Under the pieces are notes generated by a model that saw only the letters and a list, made by a program, of their open reading frames with translations, was not told where the DNA came from and made no database searches. DNA of 64,000 nt from Azospirillum lipoferum (lineage in GTDB: Bacteria; Pseudomonadota; Alphaproteobacteria; Azospirillales; Azospirillaceae): contig NZ_JALJXJ010000008.1 of NCBI RefSeq assembly GCF_024170005.1, forward strand, positions 248,001 to 312,000. The letters are read 5' to 3'. Made by a program: the position numbers and the translations under genes. This document shows, in pieces, positions 56,433 through 64,000 of this stretch; within the stretch, counting starts at the first letter, position 1; each line of letters opens with the position of its first letter.

Positions 56433-58352
56433 GTGGATTCGTTGTTTTCCTACAGCAACCGGGGGGCATCGGACGATGCCTCCGGTCAACAGCCGGCCAC
56501 GGCGCTCGACGCGCTGCGGACGGTGTTCGGCTACGACTCCTTCCGTGGCCAGCAGGCCGACATCATCGACCATGTGGTGCGCGGCGGCGACGCGCTGGTG
56601 CTGATGCCGACCGGCGGCGGCAAGTCGCTGTGCTACCAGATCCCGGCGCTGGTGCGCGACGGGGTGACGGTGGTGGTGTCGCCGCTGATCGCCCTGATGC
56701 GCGACCAGGTGACGGCCTTGCAGGAACTGGGCGTGCGCGCCGCCTTCCTCAACTCCTCCCTTGGTCCGGCGGAGGCGCGGGAGGTGGAGCGGGCGATGGT
56801 GCAGGGCGAGATCGACCTCGTCTATGTCGCACCCGAACGGCTGGTGACGCCGCGCTTCCTCGACCTGCTCGACCGCACCCGGCTGGCGCTGTTCGCGCTG
56901 GACGAGGCGCATTGCGTGTCGCAGTGGGGACACGACTTCCGCCCCGAATATCTGCAGCTGTCGATCCTGCACGAGCGCCACCCGATGGTGCCGCGCATCG
57001 CGCTGACCGCCACCGCCGACGTGCAGACCCGCGCCGAGATCAAGGACAAGCTAGGGCTGACCGACGCCCGCGTCTTCCTGTCCAGCTTCGACCGCCCCAA
57101 CATCACCTACCGCGTGGTACCGAAGAAGAGCGAACGCCAGCAGATGCTGGCCTTCCTGCGCGAGAACCATCCGGAAGACGCCGGCATCATCTATTGCATG
57201 TCGCGCAACAAGGTGGAGGAGGTCGCGGCCTGGCTGAACCAACAAGGCCGCGAGGCTCTGCCCTACCATGCCGGGCTGCCGGCCGAGGTGCGCGAGGCCA
57301 ACCAGGACCGCTTCATCAAGAGCGAGGGGCTGGTGATGGTCGCCACGGTGGCCTTCGGCATGGGCATCGACAAGCCCAACGTCCGCTTCGTCTGCCACCT
57401 CGACCCGCCCAAGAGCCTGGAAGCCTATTACCAGGAGACCGGGCGCGCCGGCCGCGACGGCCTGCCCGCCAATGCCTGGATGGCCTATGGCATGGCCGAC
57501 GTGGTGATGCTGCGCCAGATGCTGGAGCAGTCGGAGGCCGGCGACAGCCACCGCCGGGTGGAGCGCGGCAAGCTGGAGGCTCTGCTGGGCTTCTGCGAGA
57601 CGCCGGACTGCCGCCGTCAGGTGCTGCTGAACTATTTCAACGAGACCCTGCCGGAGCCCTGCGGCAACTGCGACACCTGCCTGGACCCGGTCGAGACCTG
57701 GGACGGCACCATCGCGGCGCAGAAGGCGCTGTCGGCGGTCTACCGCACCGGCCAGCGCTATGGCGCAGGCCATCTGATCGACGTGCTGGTCGGCAATGCC
57801 ACCGAGAAGGTGGTGCAGCAGAACCATGACCAGCTGAAGACCTTCGCTGTCGGCAAGGATCTGACCAAGGTGGAATGGCAGTCGGTCTATCGCCAGCTGG
57901 TGGCGACCGGCCTGCTGACCGTCGATCTGGAGTATGGCGGCTTCCGCCTGACCGATGCCGGGGTTGCCGTCATCAAGGGGCAGCGGGTGGTGAAGCTGCG
58001 CAAGGACCCGGTGCTGGAACGCCGCCGCGGCGTCCACGACGCGCTGCGCCGCCACACCGCGCGCGGCGGATCGGTTGGTGGAAACGGGGAGGGCGTATCG
58101 CGCTCTGGCGCCCGCGGTGCGCTGTCGGCGGCCGACGACGCGCTGTGGCATGCGCTGAAGGACTGCCGGACGGCGCTGGCGAAGGCGCAGAGCGTGCCGC
58201 CCTATGTGATCTTCCACGACAGCACGCTGCTGGAGATGGTGGCCCAGCGCCCCCGCGACCACGCCGCCTTCGCCCATCTGCCGGGGGTGGGCGGCCGCAA
58301 GCTGGAACGCTACGCCGACGCATTCCTGGAGGTGATCCGGCAGCACGGATGA
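56433..58352 (+). CDS. recQ: ATP-dependent DNA helicase RecQ
   Basis: 639 aa with a GTG start. Walker A MPTGGGKS at 58-65, DEAH box in LDEAHCVSQWGHDFRPEY, motif VI in YQETGRAGRDG. The RecQ zinc site (four Cys, ending CGNCDTCLDP) and winged-helix RQC domain follow. A C-terminal HRDC domain (about 565-639, LPPYVIF-like VPPYVIFHDSTLLEM and FAHLPGVGGRKLERYADAFL) completes it. A Gly/Ser-rich linker (GGSVGGNGEGVSRSGARG) precedes HRDC. Acts in recombination and fork repair. Confidence 0.97.
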   Translation: MDSLFSYSNRGASDDASGQQPATALDALRTVFGYDSFRGQQADIIDHVVRGGDALVLMPTGGGKSLCYQIPALVRDGVTVVVSPLIALMRDQVTALQELGVRAAFLNSSLGPAEAREVERAMVQGEIDLVYVAPERLVTPRFLDLLDRTRLALFALDEAHCVSQWGHDFRPEYLQLSILHERHPMVPRIALTATADVQTRAEIKDKLGLTDARVFLSSFDRPNITYRVVPKKSERQQMLAFLRENHPEDAGIIYCMSRNKVEEVAAWLNQQGREALPYHAGLPAEVREANQDRFIKSEGLVMVATVAFGMGIDKPNVRFVCHLDPPKSLEAYYQETGRAGRDGLPANAWMAYGMADVVMLRQMLEQSEAGDSHRRVERGKLEALLGFCETPDCRRQVLLNYFNETLPEPCGNCDTCLDPVETWDGTIAAQKALSAVYRTGQRYGAGHLIDVLVGNATEKVVQQNHDQLKTFAVGKDLTKVEWQSVYRQLVATGLLTVDLEYGGFRLTDAGVAVIKGQRVVKLRKDPVLERRRGVHDALRRHTARGGSVGGNGEGVSRSGARGALSAADDALWHALKDCRTALAKAQSVPPYVIFHDSTLLEMVAQRPRDHAAFAHLPGVGGRKLERYADAFLEVIRQHG

Positions 58353-58455
58353 GGCGTTCGGGTGCATGGCAGGCCTGAGAGCGGGCGGCCGATTTTTCCG
58401 AAATTCCCTGCTTGCATCCCGCGAAACACCTCGCTATGTTCCGCGCCACAACGAC

Positions 58456-58530
<75 letters not shown>

Positions 58531-58537
58531 GTTTTTT

Positions 58538-58580
58538 AGAACCCCCCGGAAAGCTCCGCTTTCCGGGGGGTTCTTGTTTG
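58538..58580. terminator. Strong terminator after tRNA-Thr
   Basis: 16-bp perfect stem AGAACCCCCCGGAAAG / CTTTCCGGGGGGTTCT with loop CTCCG, then TGTTTGG. An extra T run (58532-58537) precedes it. Confidence 0.85.
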
Positions 58581-58699
58581 GAGCAGCGGTCGTTCGATTG
58601 AGTTTCCATGTCGGATTCTGACAGGTGCGGCCGTTGCTCCCGATGCCGAAAAAGCGATGCCGCTACGTGACTGCCGCTTCATCCCGGCATAAAGAAAGC

Positions 58700-59392
58700 T
58701 CAACCTAAGGCGCTTTTTGCCAAACGTGTCGAGATCGATCCGGCAGTGTTCAGTCGCTGTATGATTGGGTCGTTTCCTTTCAACCTGATCAGGCGGTCCT
58801 TGTAGCCGATATCGCCACCGTTCCACCTTGCTACACAGCCATGGAAATCTTCGTCATCGGCGAAGTGATTCAAGTTTTTCCAAGTCCAGAAGGCAGCCAG
58901 GATCCTGGGTTAGTACTTATGCTCGGTGGCCAAATCCGGCTGTCCAACAAGATCGAGCCCGCAGCGCTTTCCAACTTGCTCATATCCGTCTCGTCCCGTG
59001 ATCTGGGGACCGCCACGTCCGATATAGGTCGAGCCGTCATTGCTATTCGGGCGATTGCCCATTCGGTCGCCATAGATTCTATCGAACGCTTTCTTCTGCC
59101 AACCGGGAGCCGTGCCGTACTTTTCAATCACGTCCTCAGCCGATTTGAAGCGTTTCGGCCAGAATTCTGCCATGCATTGGGGAGTGTAATTGATATTCTC
59201 GGTCAAATTCTTGATGCTATACCCGTCACACTCGTGTTCAACGTTTGCCAGAGCATAGGCAAGGCGCGTGGCCGTCGCGGTGATTCCTGCCTCATCAAGA
59301 TAACTCGCATCGTCGACGAACGCCTTGATGATGGTGTCCGGCGCCTTTGGGAAGATGTCCCGCCAGTCTTGCGCGGTGAGTACAAGATTCAT
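58700..59392 (-). pseudogene. GH19 chitinase/endolysin-like lysozyme interrupted by a TAA
   Basis: Reading from the ATG at 59392, 160 codons end at a TAA at 58910-58912. The same frame then continues for 69 codons (PRILAAFWTWKNLNHFAD ... CVARWNGGDIGYKDRL) to a TGA at 58700. Both parts belong to the GH19 fold: catalytic Glu in NVEHECDG and substrate-loop YIGRGGPQITGRDGY before the stop, and the FW-W and RWNGG motifs after it. No signal peptide, as in phage endolysins. Base composition is AT-richer. A single-base nonsense change, a sequencing error or a shortened but expressed enzyme are all possible; the C-terminal third would be lost. Confidence 0.75.
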
Positions 59393-59448
59393 GATCCACT
59401 CTCCTGATTTGTCGGGTATGGAGATCTGGAAAGCGACAACGATGGGAT

Positions 59449-60579
59449 TTATTTCGGTACCTCGAACAAAAGCGGCCCCCCGTCGCACATTCCGTCGGAC
59501 AGGATAAGGATTTTGTATGGTTTTCCCGCTTCGTCGGAGAGTACAGTCATTGCCTCTGGTTTTGTTTCCGTGTCACAGGATCGTTTCTCTACGGTGCTCA
59601 AGTCCAATTCAGCCAGTGGTCTTGCATGGATAATTCCGTTATGCGTCTCGTTGCCGTCCCAAAGGGCGACAATCCATCGGTCGATTTGCTTTTTGGTTCC
59701 GTTAGCGGAGAGGATCTCTTTGCTGCCGGGAGAAGCGCCAAGTGTTGCTGGATCATCAGTTTGATCGTCAGGACCGGCAAGTATAAGAATTCCGTCAGAA
59801 ACCGCTTGCATATCCCGGATGCCTCGACGATTTTCTCCCAGAGAAACACTGAAAAATTTGGCGTTAACGTCACCGTTTCCGAACAAGGGTTCTGCATTGA
59901 CAGCCATTATCTTTGCTTCAGTGTCTTTTGTGGGGCCACGAAATCCGAAATAAAGTCTGTTGTTCCTGATGGCCAACCCCTCGATATCGATGCCCCTTTT
60001 CTCCCCTGCCTGGAGACAGAATTTATATTCGGCGTCGCTGTTGAGACTAGGTTCGGTCTCCATGATTCCCCAGAGATTGGCGACGCTTGCATACTCGACA
60101 AGTTGTCCCGCAGAGTCTCGTACCGCTCGTCCTGTACCGGGGTCCATTTTGAAGCGAATCACTTGCCGTGTGTTGGGGCGCACCTCGCATGTTTTACGAC
60201 CCAAGCTGTGCGATCCCGTGACGTAATAGTACTTGCCGTCCGTTGCTGCGGCTTCCGCGTCGATTTCAGTGTCCTCAGGACCCAGTACGACCCGTTCATT
60301 GTCGGCTGAATATTTTCCCCGACCTATCTTGAGGTATCTGGCCTCGGCTTCCTCATCGAAGACCACCAGGCAAAGCTTTTTGCTTCCTTGTCCTTCCGGA
60401 CACGCAATACCGCTTAGTGATCTTCTGGTTTTCTTCGTCTTCTTGTTGAACGTGAAGCCATCCTCGGTGTCTGCGGGCGGGCCGGCGATGGGTTTGACGG
60501 CAATCGGTCCACTATCCGCGAAAGCGGGAACGTGGCACAGCGCCAGGATGATCAACGCACCGATGCCGTTCCGAATCAT
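59449..60579 (-). CDS. Secreted DUF3616 family protein
   Basis: 376 aa from the ATG at 60579 (GGGAGGCATCC upstream). Signal peptide of about 20 residues ending AFAD. A beta-propeller-like DUF3616 pattern is visible: GIDIEGLAIRNNRLYFGFRG, preceded by sensor-like segments and followed by DMQAVSDGILILAGPDDQ. Six or so cysteines in the mature part could form disulfides. AT-richer than the surroundings. It lies between the subtilase and GH19 genes on the same strand, likely one transcript. Function unknown. Confidence 0.8.
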   Translation of the reverse strand: MIRNGIGALIILALCHVPAFADSGPIAVKPIAGPPADTEDGFTFNKKTKKTRRSLSGIACPEGQGSKKLCLVVFDEEAEARYLKIGRGKYSADNERVVLGPEDTEIDAEAAATDGKYYYVTGSHSLGRKTCEVRPNTRQVIRFKMDPGTGRAVRDSAGQLVEYASVANLWGIMETEPSLNSDAEYKFCLQAGEKRGIDIEGLAIRNNRLYFGFRGPTKDTEAKIMAVNAEPLFGNGDVNAKFFSVSLGENRRGIRDMQAVSDGILILAGPDDQTDDPATLGASPGSKEILSANGTKKQIDRWIVALWDGNETHNGIIHARPLAELDLSTVEKRSCDTETKPEAMTVLSDEAGKPYKILILSDGMCDGGPLLFEVPK

Positions 60580-60654
60580 GGATGCCTCCCTCCGTTGAAA
60601 GTGGTTGACCAATCCTGCGAGCGGCCCTGCCATCCGAACATGTCGCGCCGCGGC

Positions 60655-62040
60655 TCAGAAACGCTCGTTCGCTGCCAATCTGCTTTGGTAGACCAGGGAG
60701 GCCGGGGGCGGCAGCGGATGGCGCAGCAGTGCCTCTACGTTCAGAATTCCGGCCCCATATTCGGTGGTGGGCCATCCCTGCGGCACCGTCGCGCTGCGGC
60801 GGGCGCATTGGCGGAAGGCCTCGACGATCTGCCATCCTTGCGGATAAAGGGTTGCCAACGCCCCGACGTGGAATGCACGCCACAACGCCGCGGCACCGGC
60901 GATCATCGCCGTGGCATAGGAGGTGCCGTCGCCGCCGCCGCCATAGACATAGGCGGTCGTGCCCTTGTCCTTGTCCAGGATCGCATCGGCGCGATGGATT
61001 TCGTCGGCCGGGGCGGACAGGTCGACTTTCAGTCCGCGCGAACCACCCTGCCAGGGGGTGTTCATCCGCGTCGATCCGCCAGCGGTTATGACGCGGGAGA
61101 AGCGGCCGGGATAGGTCACTTCGCTCGTCACGTTGCCCGCGGCGGCCACGACGATGACGCCGCTGTCATAAGCGGCATCGATCATCGCACCGGCCCCTTC
61201 CGCCGGAAGGCAGGGATCGCCCAGGCTGATGCTGAGCACATGACAGCCGGCGTCGAAAACCGCATGCTTCAGCGCCCTGGCGATCTGGGTGTCGTTGTTC
61301 AGGAAATCGATGACGACGGTGTTGGTGATCCGGTACGGAATGACCGTGACGCCGGGGGCCACCCCGTAGAACGGCTCGGCCGCGGCGCGGCCGGCGAGAA
61401 CGCTGGAGGTTCGGGTTCCGTGTCCGGGATAGCCGTCGTAGCTCAGCGGATCGACCGGTAACCTGCCGGGTTCCTTGAAATTGATGCCGCGGTCCCAGCG
61501 AACCCAACTGCTTCCCGCCGCATTGAAGAACACGGGGTGCTCTGTTATGCCCGTATCGATATGGCCAACCTTGATATCGCCCCACGGCAGGGTGTCGGGT
61601 GACGCACCGAGCAGGCTCCATGCCGGGCGTGCCCTGATGGTGTCTAGATACCACTGACCCGGCCCCGGCCCTGCTGGTTGCCGCGCGGCGTTGCTGCCGT
61701 TCACCATCGCATTGCGAATGAAGGCGCCAGGAACGATCCGGGCGTTCTCGACGCCAGGCACCCTCTTGAGCATCGAGATGACGGCGGCGTCGGTGCCGCC
61801 CTGAAGCATCAGCAGCTTTTTGTAGGCGGCGCGGGACAGGACGACCTCTACGCCCTCCCTGGGGTTCCGACCGGGGCCTTTCAGCAGGGTTAGAAGAGAT
61901 TGCCCGGGCCAGGACAGTTGCGCAGCGACGCTGTGCTCCAGGTAAGGAATATCGGCGGTGTTTTTGAGGTGGATGATCAGGAAAGACGGTCCGGTGCCGT
62001 CCTCATCAGTGTCTGAATTATCGTTGTCGATATCCGTCAT
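60655..62040 (-). CDS. Subtilisin-like serine protease (peptidase S8), non-secreted type
   Basis: 461 aa from the ATG at 62040 (GGGGAGGAAGAC upstream). Catalytic Asp162 (GHIDTGIT), His207 (GHGTRTSSV), Ser374 (GDGTSYATAM), and oxyanion Asn303 (AAAGNVT). The first 25 residues are acidic (DIDNDNSDTDEDGTG) with no signal peptide, followed by a ~100-residue domain ahead of the protease (a possible propeptide-like inhibitor). First gene of subtilase-DUF3616-GH19. Unrelated in layout to the IetS-like protease at 16970. Cytoplasmic location would imply an unusual substrate, or non-classical export. Confidence 0.85.
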   Translation of the reverse strand: MTDIDNDNSDTDEDGTGPSFLIIHLKNTADIPYLEHSVAAQLSWPGQSLLTLLKGPGRNPREGVEVVLSRAAYKKLLMLQGGTDAAVISMLKRVPGVENARIVPGAFIRNAMVNGSNAARQPAGPGPGQWYLDTIRARPAWSLLGASPDTLPWGDIKVGHIDTGITEHPVFFNAAGSSWVRWDRGINFKEPGRLPVDPLSYDGYPGHGTRTSSVLAGRAAAEPFYGVAPGVTVIPYRITNTVVIDFLNNDTQIARALKHAVFDAGCHVLSISLGDPCLPAEGAGAMIDAAYDSGVIVVAAAGNVTSEVTYPGRFSRVITAGGSTRMNTPWQGGSRGLKVDLSAPADEIHRADAILDKDKGTTAYVYGGGGDGTSYATAMIAGAAALWRAFHVGALATLYPQGWQIVEAFRQCARRSATVPQGWPTTEYGAGILNVEALLRHPLPPPASLVYQSRLAANERF

Positions 62041-62277
62041 GTCTTCCTCCCCATCTTGCAGTATTTTCATACAGCGGTATGTTGATTTGAAAGACTAAAC
62101 GGCTTAGCGTGAATTATTGGATTGGATGGATCAAGCGCTCTGTATCGGTGTTTTCCATACATCTTCCGAGTCACGTCCGTTGGGCGTCCGTGCTCCGATG
62201 GGGCGAACGGAAGCTCGTGCCCGTCATCCGGCATGACGCGGTCCCGGGTCTGCCCTGCCGGAAGGCTGAAAACAACT

Positions 62278-62307
62278 CGGGCGCCGCATCCCCCGACACG
62301 GCGCCCG
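62278..62307 (-). terminator. Hairpin downstream of map
   Basis: CGGGCGCC / GGCGCCCG (8 bp) with a 14-base loop, followed on the minus strand by AGTTGTTTTC. The rest of the 294-nt gap to the protease start shows nothing else clear. Confidence 0.5.
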
Positions 62308-62334
62308 CCACTCACCTCACTATGCCCATCGCCC

Positions 62335-63144
62335 TCACTCCACTGCGTAAGGCGGCTTGGTAAAGCCCGCCGGCGACAGGGTGAAGATCTCCGCCCCGTC
62401 GGCGGTCACGCCGATGGAATGCTCGAACTGGGCGGACAGCGACTTGTCCTTGGTCACGGCGGTCCAGCCGTCGCCCAGGATCTTCACGTCCGGTCGGCCG
62501 GTGTTGATCATCGGCTCGATGGTGAAGATCATGCCTTCCCGCAGCACCAACCCCTCGCCCGGCTTGCCGTAATGCAGGACCGACGGCGGCTCGTGGAAGA
62601 CGCGGCCGACGCCGTGGCCGCAGAAATCGCGGACCACCGAGAAGCGGTGGGATTCGGCGAAGGTCTGGATGGCATGGCCGATGTCGCCCAGCGTAGCGCC
62701 CGGCTTCACCGCGGCGATGCCAATCATCAGCGCGTCATAGGTGACGTCGACCAGCTTGCGCGCCTTCACCCCGACGTCGCCGCACAGATACATGCGGCTG
62801 CTGTCGCCGTACCAGCCGTCGACGATCGGCGTCACGTCGATGTTCAGGATGTCGCCGTCGACCAGCCGCTTGTCGCCGGGGATGCCGTGGCAGACGACAT
62901 GGTTGACCGAGATGCAGTTGGCGCGCGGGAAGCCGCGATAGCCCAGCGGGGCGGGGATGCCGCCATGGTTGCGGATGAACTGCTCCAGCAGGCGGTCGAG
63001 CTCGCCCGTGGTGACGCCCGGCTGCACATAGGGGACGATGTAGTCCAGTGCCAGCGCGGCCAGCCGGCCGGCCTTGCGCATGCCTTCGAATCCCTCCGGA
63101 CCATGAAGGCGGACGCGGTTGGATTCGACGTGATCCTGTTCCAA
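62335..63144 (-). CDS. map: Methionine aminopeptidase type I
   Basis: 269 aa from a TTG at 63144 preceded by AGGGGC at eight bases; no ATG exists near the expected N-terminus, and a TTG at 63204 is an alternative. Removes the initiator Met. Metal ligands are in DVTPIVDGWYGDSSR (two Asp), CGHGVGRVFHEPP (His), FTIEPM (Glu) and QFEHSI (Glu). Long stretches such as NHVVCHGIPGDKRLVDGDI are typical. Downstream of sfsA on the same strand. Confidence 0.93.
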   Translation of the reverse strand: MEQDHVESNRVRLHGPEGFEGMRKAGRLAALALDYIVPYVQPGVTTGELDRLLEQFIRNHGGIPAPLGYRGFPRANCISVNHVVCHGIPGDKRLVDGDILNIDVTPIVDGWYGDSSRMYLCGDVGVKARKLVDVTYDALMIGIAAVKPGATLGDIGHAIQTFAESHRFSVVRDFCGHGVGRVFHEPPSVLHYGKPGEGLVLREGMIFTIEPMINTGRPDVKILGDGWTAVTKDKSLSAQFEHSIGVTADGAEIFTLSPAGFTKPPYAVE

Positions 63145-63200
63145 GACGAAAGCCCCTATGCCAGATAACCAGATGCCGGATGACGAAGCCCGCCGCAGCG

Positions 63201-63938
63201 TCAAAGCCGGATCGACAGCGGACGGTCCAATTCAATCGATTCGGGCGTGATCGCGCAAGACCAACACAGCGCCTCCACCCCCGAATCCAGCGCGCGGCGC
63301 AGCCCGTCATGATAGGCCGGATCGAGATCGCCCGCCGTGCGGAAATGGGAACAATCGCCGCGCTGGACAAGGTAGAGCATGACCGCGCGGCAGCCCTGCG
63401 CCACCATCGCCGCCATCTCCTCCAGATGCTTGGCGCCGCGGGCGGTGACGCAGTCCGGGAATTCGGCGGCGTCCCCATGGGGGCCGTCGGGGCGGCGCAG
63501 ATGGACGTTCTTGACCTCGACATAGGTGGCAGGCCGGGCGCCGGGCCTGGCCGGATCGTCCTCCAGCAGCACATCGATCCGGCTGTTGCGGCCGTACTTC
63601 ACCTCGCGCCGCAGCCGGTCGTAACCGGCCAGTTCCGGGATGGTGCCGGCGGAAATCGCCGCGGCGACCAGCGCGTTGGGATGGCCGGTGTTGACGCCGA
63701 CCAGCCCCTCGCCCCAGGGGGCGGCGGCCTCCACCAGCTCCAGCGTGTAGGCCAGTTTGCGTTTGGGATGGTCGGAGCGCGACAGCCAGACGGCGGAACC
63801 GGGAATGTCCAGCCCGATCATGCTGCCGGAATTGGGGACATGCGCCGTCACCTCCACCCCGTCCAGCAGGACATCGGCGAGGAACCGCTTGTAGCGGCGG
63901 ATCAGGCGGCCTTGAAGAAGAGGGGTGGGAAAGCGCAT
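63201..63938 (-). CDS. sfsA: DNA-binding protein SfsA homologue
   Basis: 245 aa from the ATG at 63938; a TTG 39 bases upstream is possible. The SfsA pattern is complete: LIRRYKRFLADVLLDG, VPNSGSMIGL, VGVNTGHPNALV, YVEVKNVHL and GDCSHFRTAGDLDP. Named for sugar fermentation stimulation in E. coli, and has a nuclease-like fold; its role in alphaproteobacteria is not established. Ends 56 bases upstream of the preferred map start, so the two are likely cotranscribed. Confidence 0.93.
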   Translation of the reverse strand: MRFPTPLLQGRLIRRYKRFLADVLLDGVEVTAHVPNSGSMIGLDIPGSAVWLSRSDHPKRKLAYTLELVEAAAPWGEGLVGVNTGHPNALVAAAISAGTIPELAGYDRLRREVKYGRNSRIDVLLEDDPARPGARPATYVEVKNVHLRRPDGPHGDAAEFPDCVTARGAKHLEEMAAMVAQGCRAVMLYLVQRGDCSHFRTAGDLDPAYHDGLRRALDSGVEALCWSCAITPESIELDRPLSIRL

Positions 63939-64000
63939 CTTGGCGGCGACGCTACCCTTGGCCTTCCCGTTCGACAAGGGTGTTCCGATGGAGATCCCCG

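Noticed and set aside
58841..59407. 188-codon plus-strand frame opposite the GH19 gene
   Set aside because: The minus strand encodes GH19 motifs on both sides of the stop codon; the plus frame has no ribosome site or domain.
62041..62334. Attachment-site repeat matching the tRNA-Thr 3' end
   Set aside because: No stretch resembling GGTTCAAATCCC or TTGCGGCACCA was found at the far end of the islet.

Overview
The window is high-GC (mostly high 60s percent by eye) alphaproteobacterial chromosome. The gene set fits an Azospirillum-like member of the Rhodospirillales: class I lysyl-tRNA synthetase, an mdh-sucCD-sucAB cluster, a DUF2336 protein, a DUF3369/HD-GYP response regulator, ubiB/ubiE and abundant cyclic-di-GMP/PAS signalling. 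The genus is an inference; no rRNA gene is present to confirm it.

Layout. 1-4,233: 3' end of an acyl-CoA dehydrogenase overlapping rluE tail to tail, a 2-hydroxyacid dehydrogenase, and ubiE-ubiB. 4,234-9,107: a gap with three ~77-bp tandem repeats, then the translation block rpmI-rplT-pheS-pheT with its promoter and terminators. 9,108-15,740: signalling and small-protein genes (receiver protein, HD-GYP regulator, secreted SH3 protein with a LysR regulator, asparaginase, Met/Gln-rich secreted protein). 15,994-19,489: a lower-GC two-gene module, AAA ATPase plus subtilisin-like protease, matching the IetAS toxin-antitoxin/defence type. 19,526-28,932: lepA, tetR-ndh, hrpB, a ferritin-like protein and several unknowns. 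28,933-31,315: a PAS-frc pair behind a palindromic operator. 31,802-39,517: TCA-cycle operon transcribed right to left as mdh-sucC-sucD-sucA-sucB, with large hairpins between cistrons. 39,788-46,028: a secreted protein, DUF2336 protein, Cys-cluster protein, class I lysS, an SMR transporter and an arsR-SRPBCC pair. 46,034-58,352: a periplasmic-sensor GGDEF-EAL protein, mscL, secA, a parvulin-type isomerase, argJ-GNAT-nudix, an apparently unannotated 24-residue basic peptide gene, and recQ. 58,456-62,040: tRNA-Thr(CGT) followed by an AT-richer islet with a second subtilisin-like protease, a secreted DUF3616 protein and a GH19 lysozyme broken by an in-frame stop. 62,335-63,938: map and sfsA.

How it fits together. 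Most of the window is housekeeping: translation (L35, L20, PheRS, LysRS, EF4, RluE, Map), respiration and TCA cycle (UbiB/E, NDH-2, Mdh, Suc), secretion (SecA, the isomerase) and repair (RecQ). The accessory interest lies in the AAA-ATPase/subtilase module, the tRNA-Thr islet, the small-peptide gene and several palindromic control regions and repeat families in the gaps. Intergenic DNA is unusually rich in perfect hairpins and in a dispersed CCCTCACCC/GGGGAGAGGG repeat.
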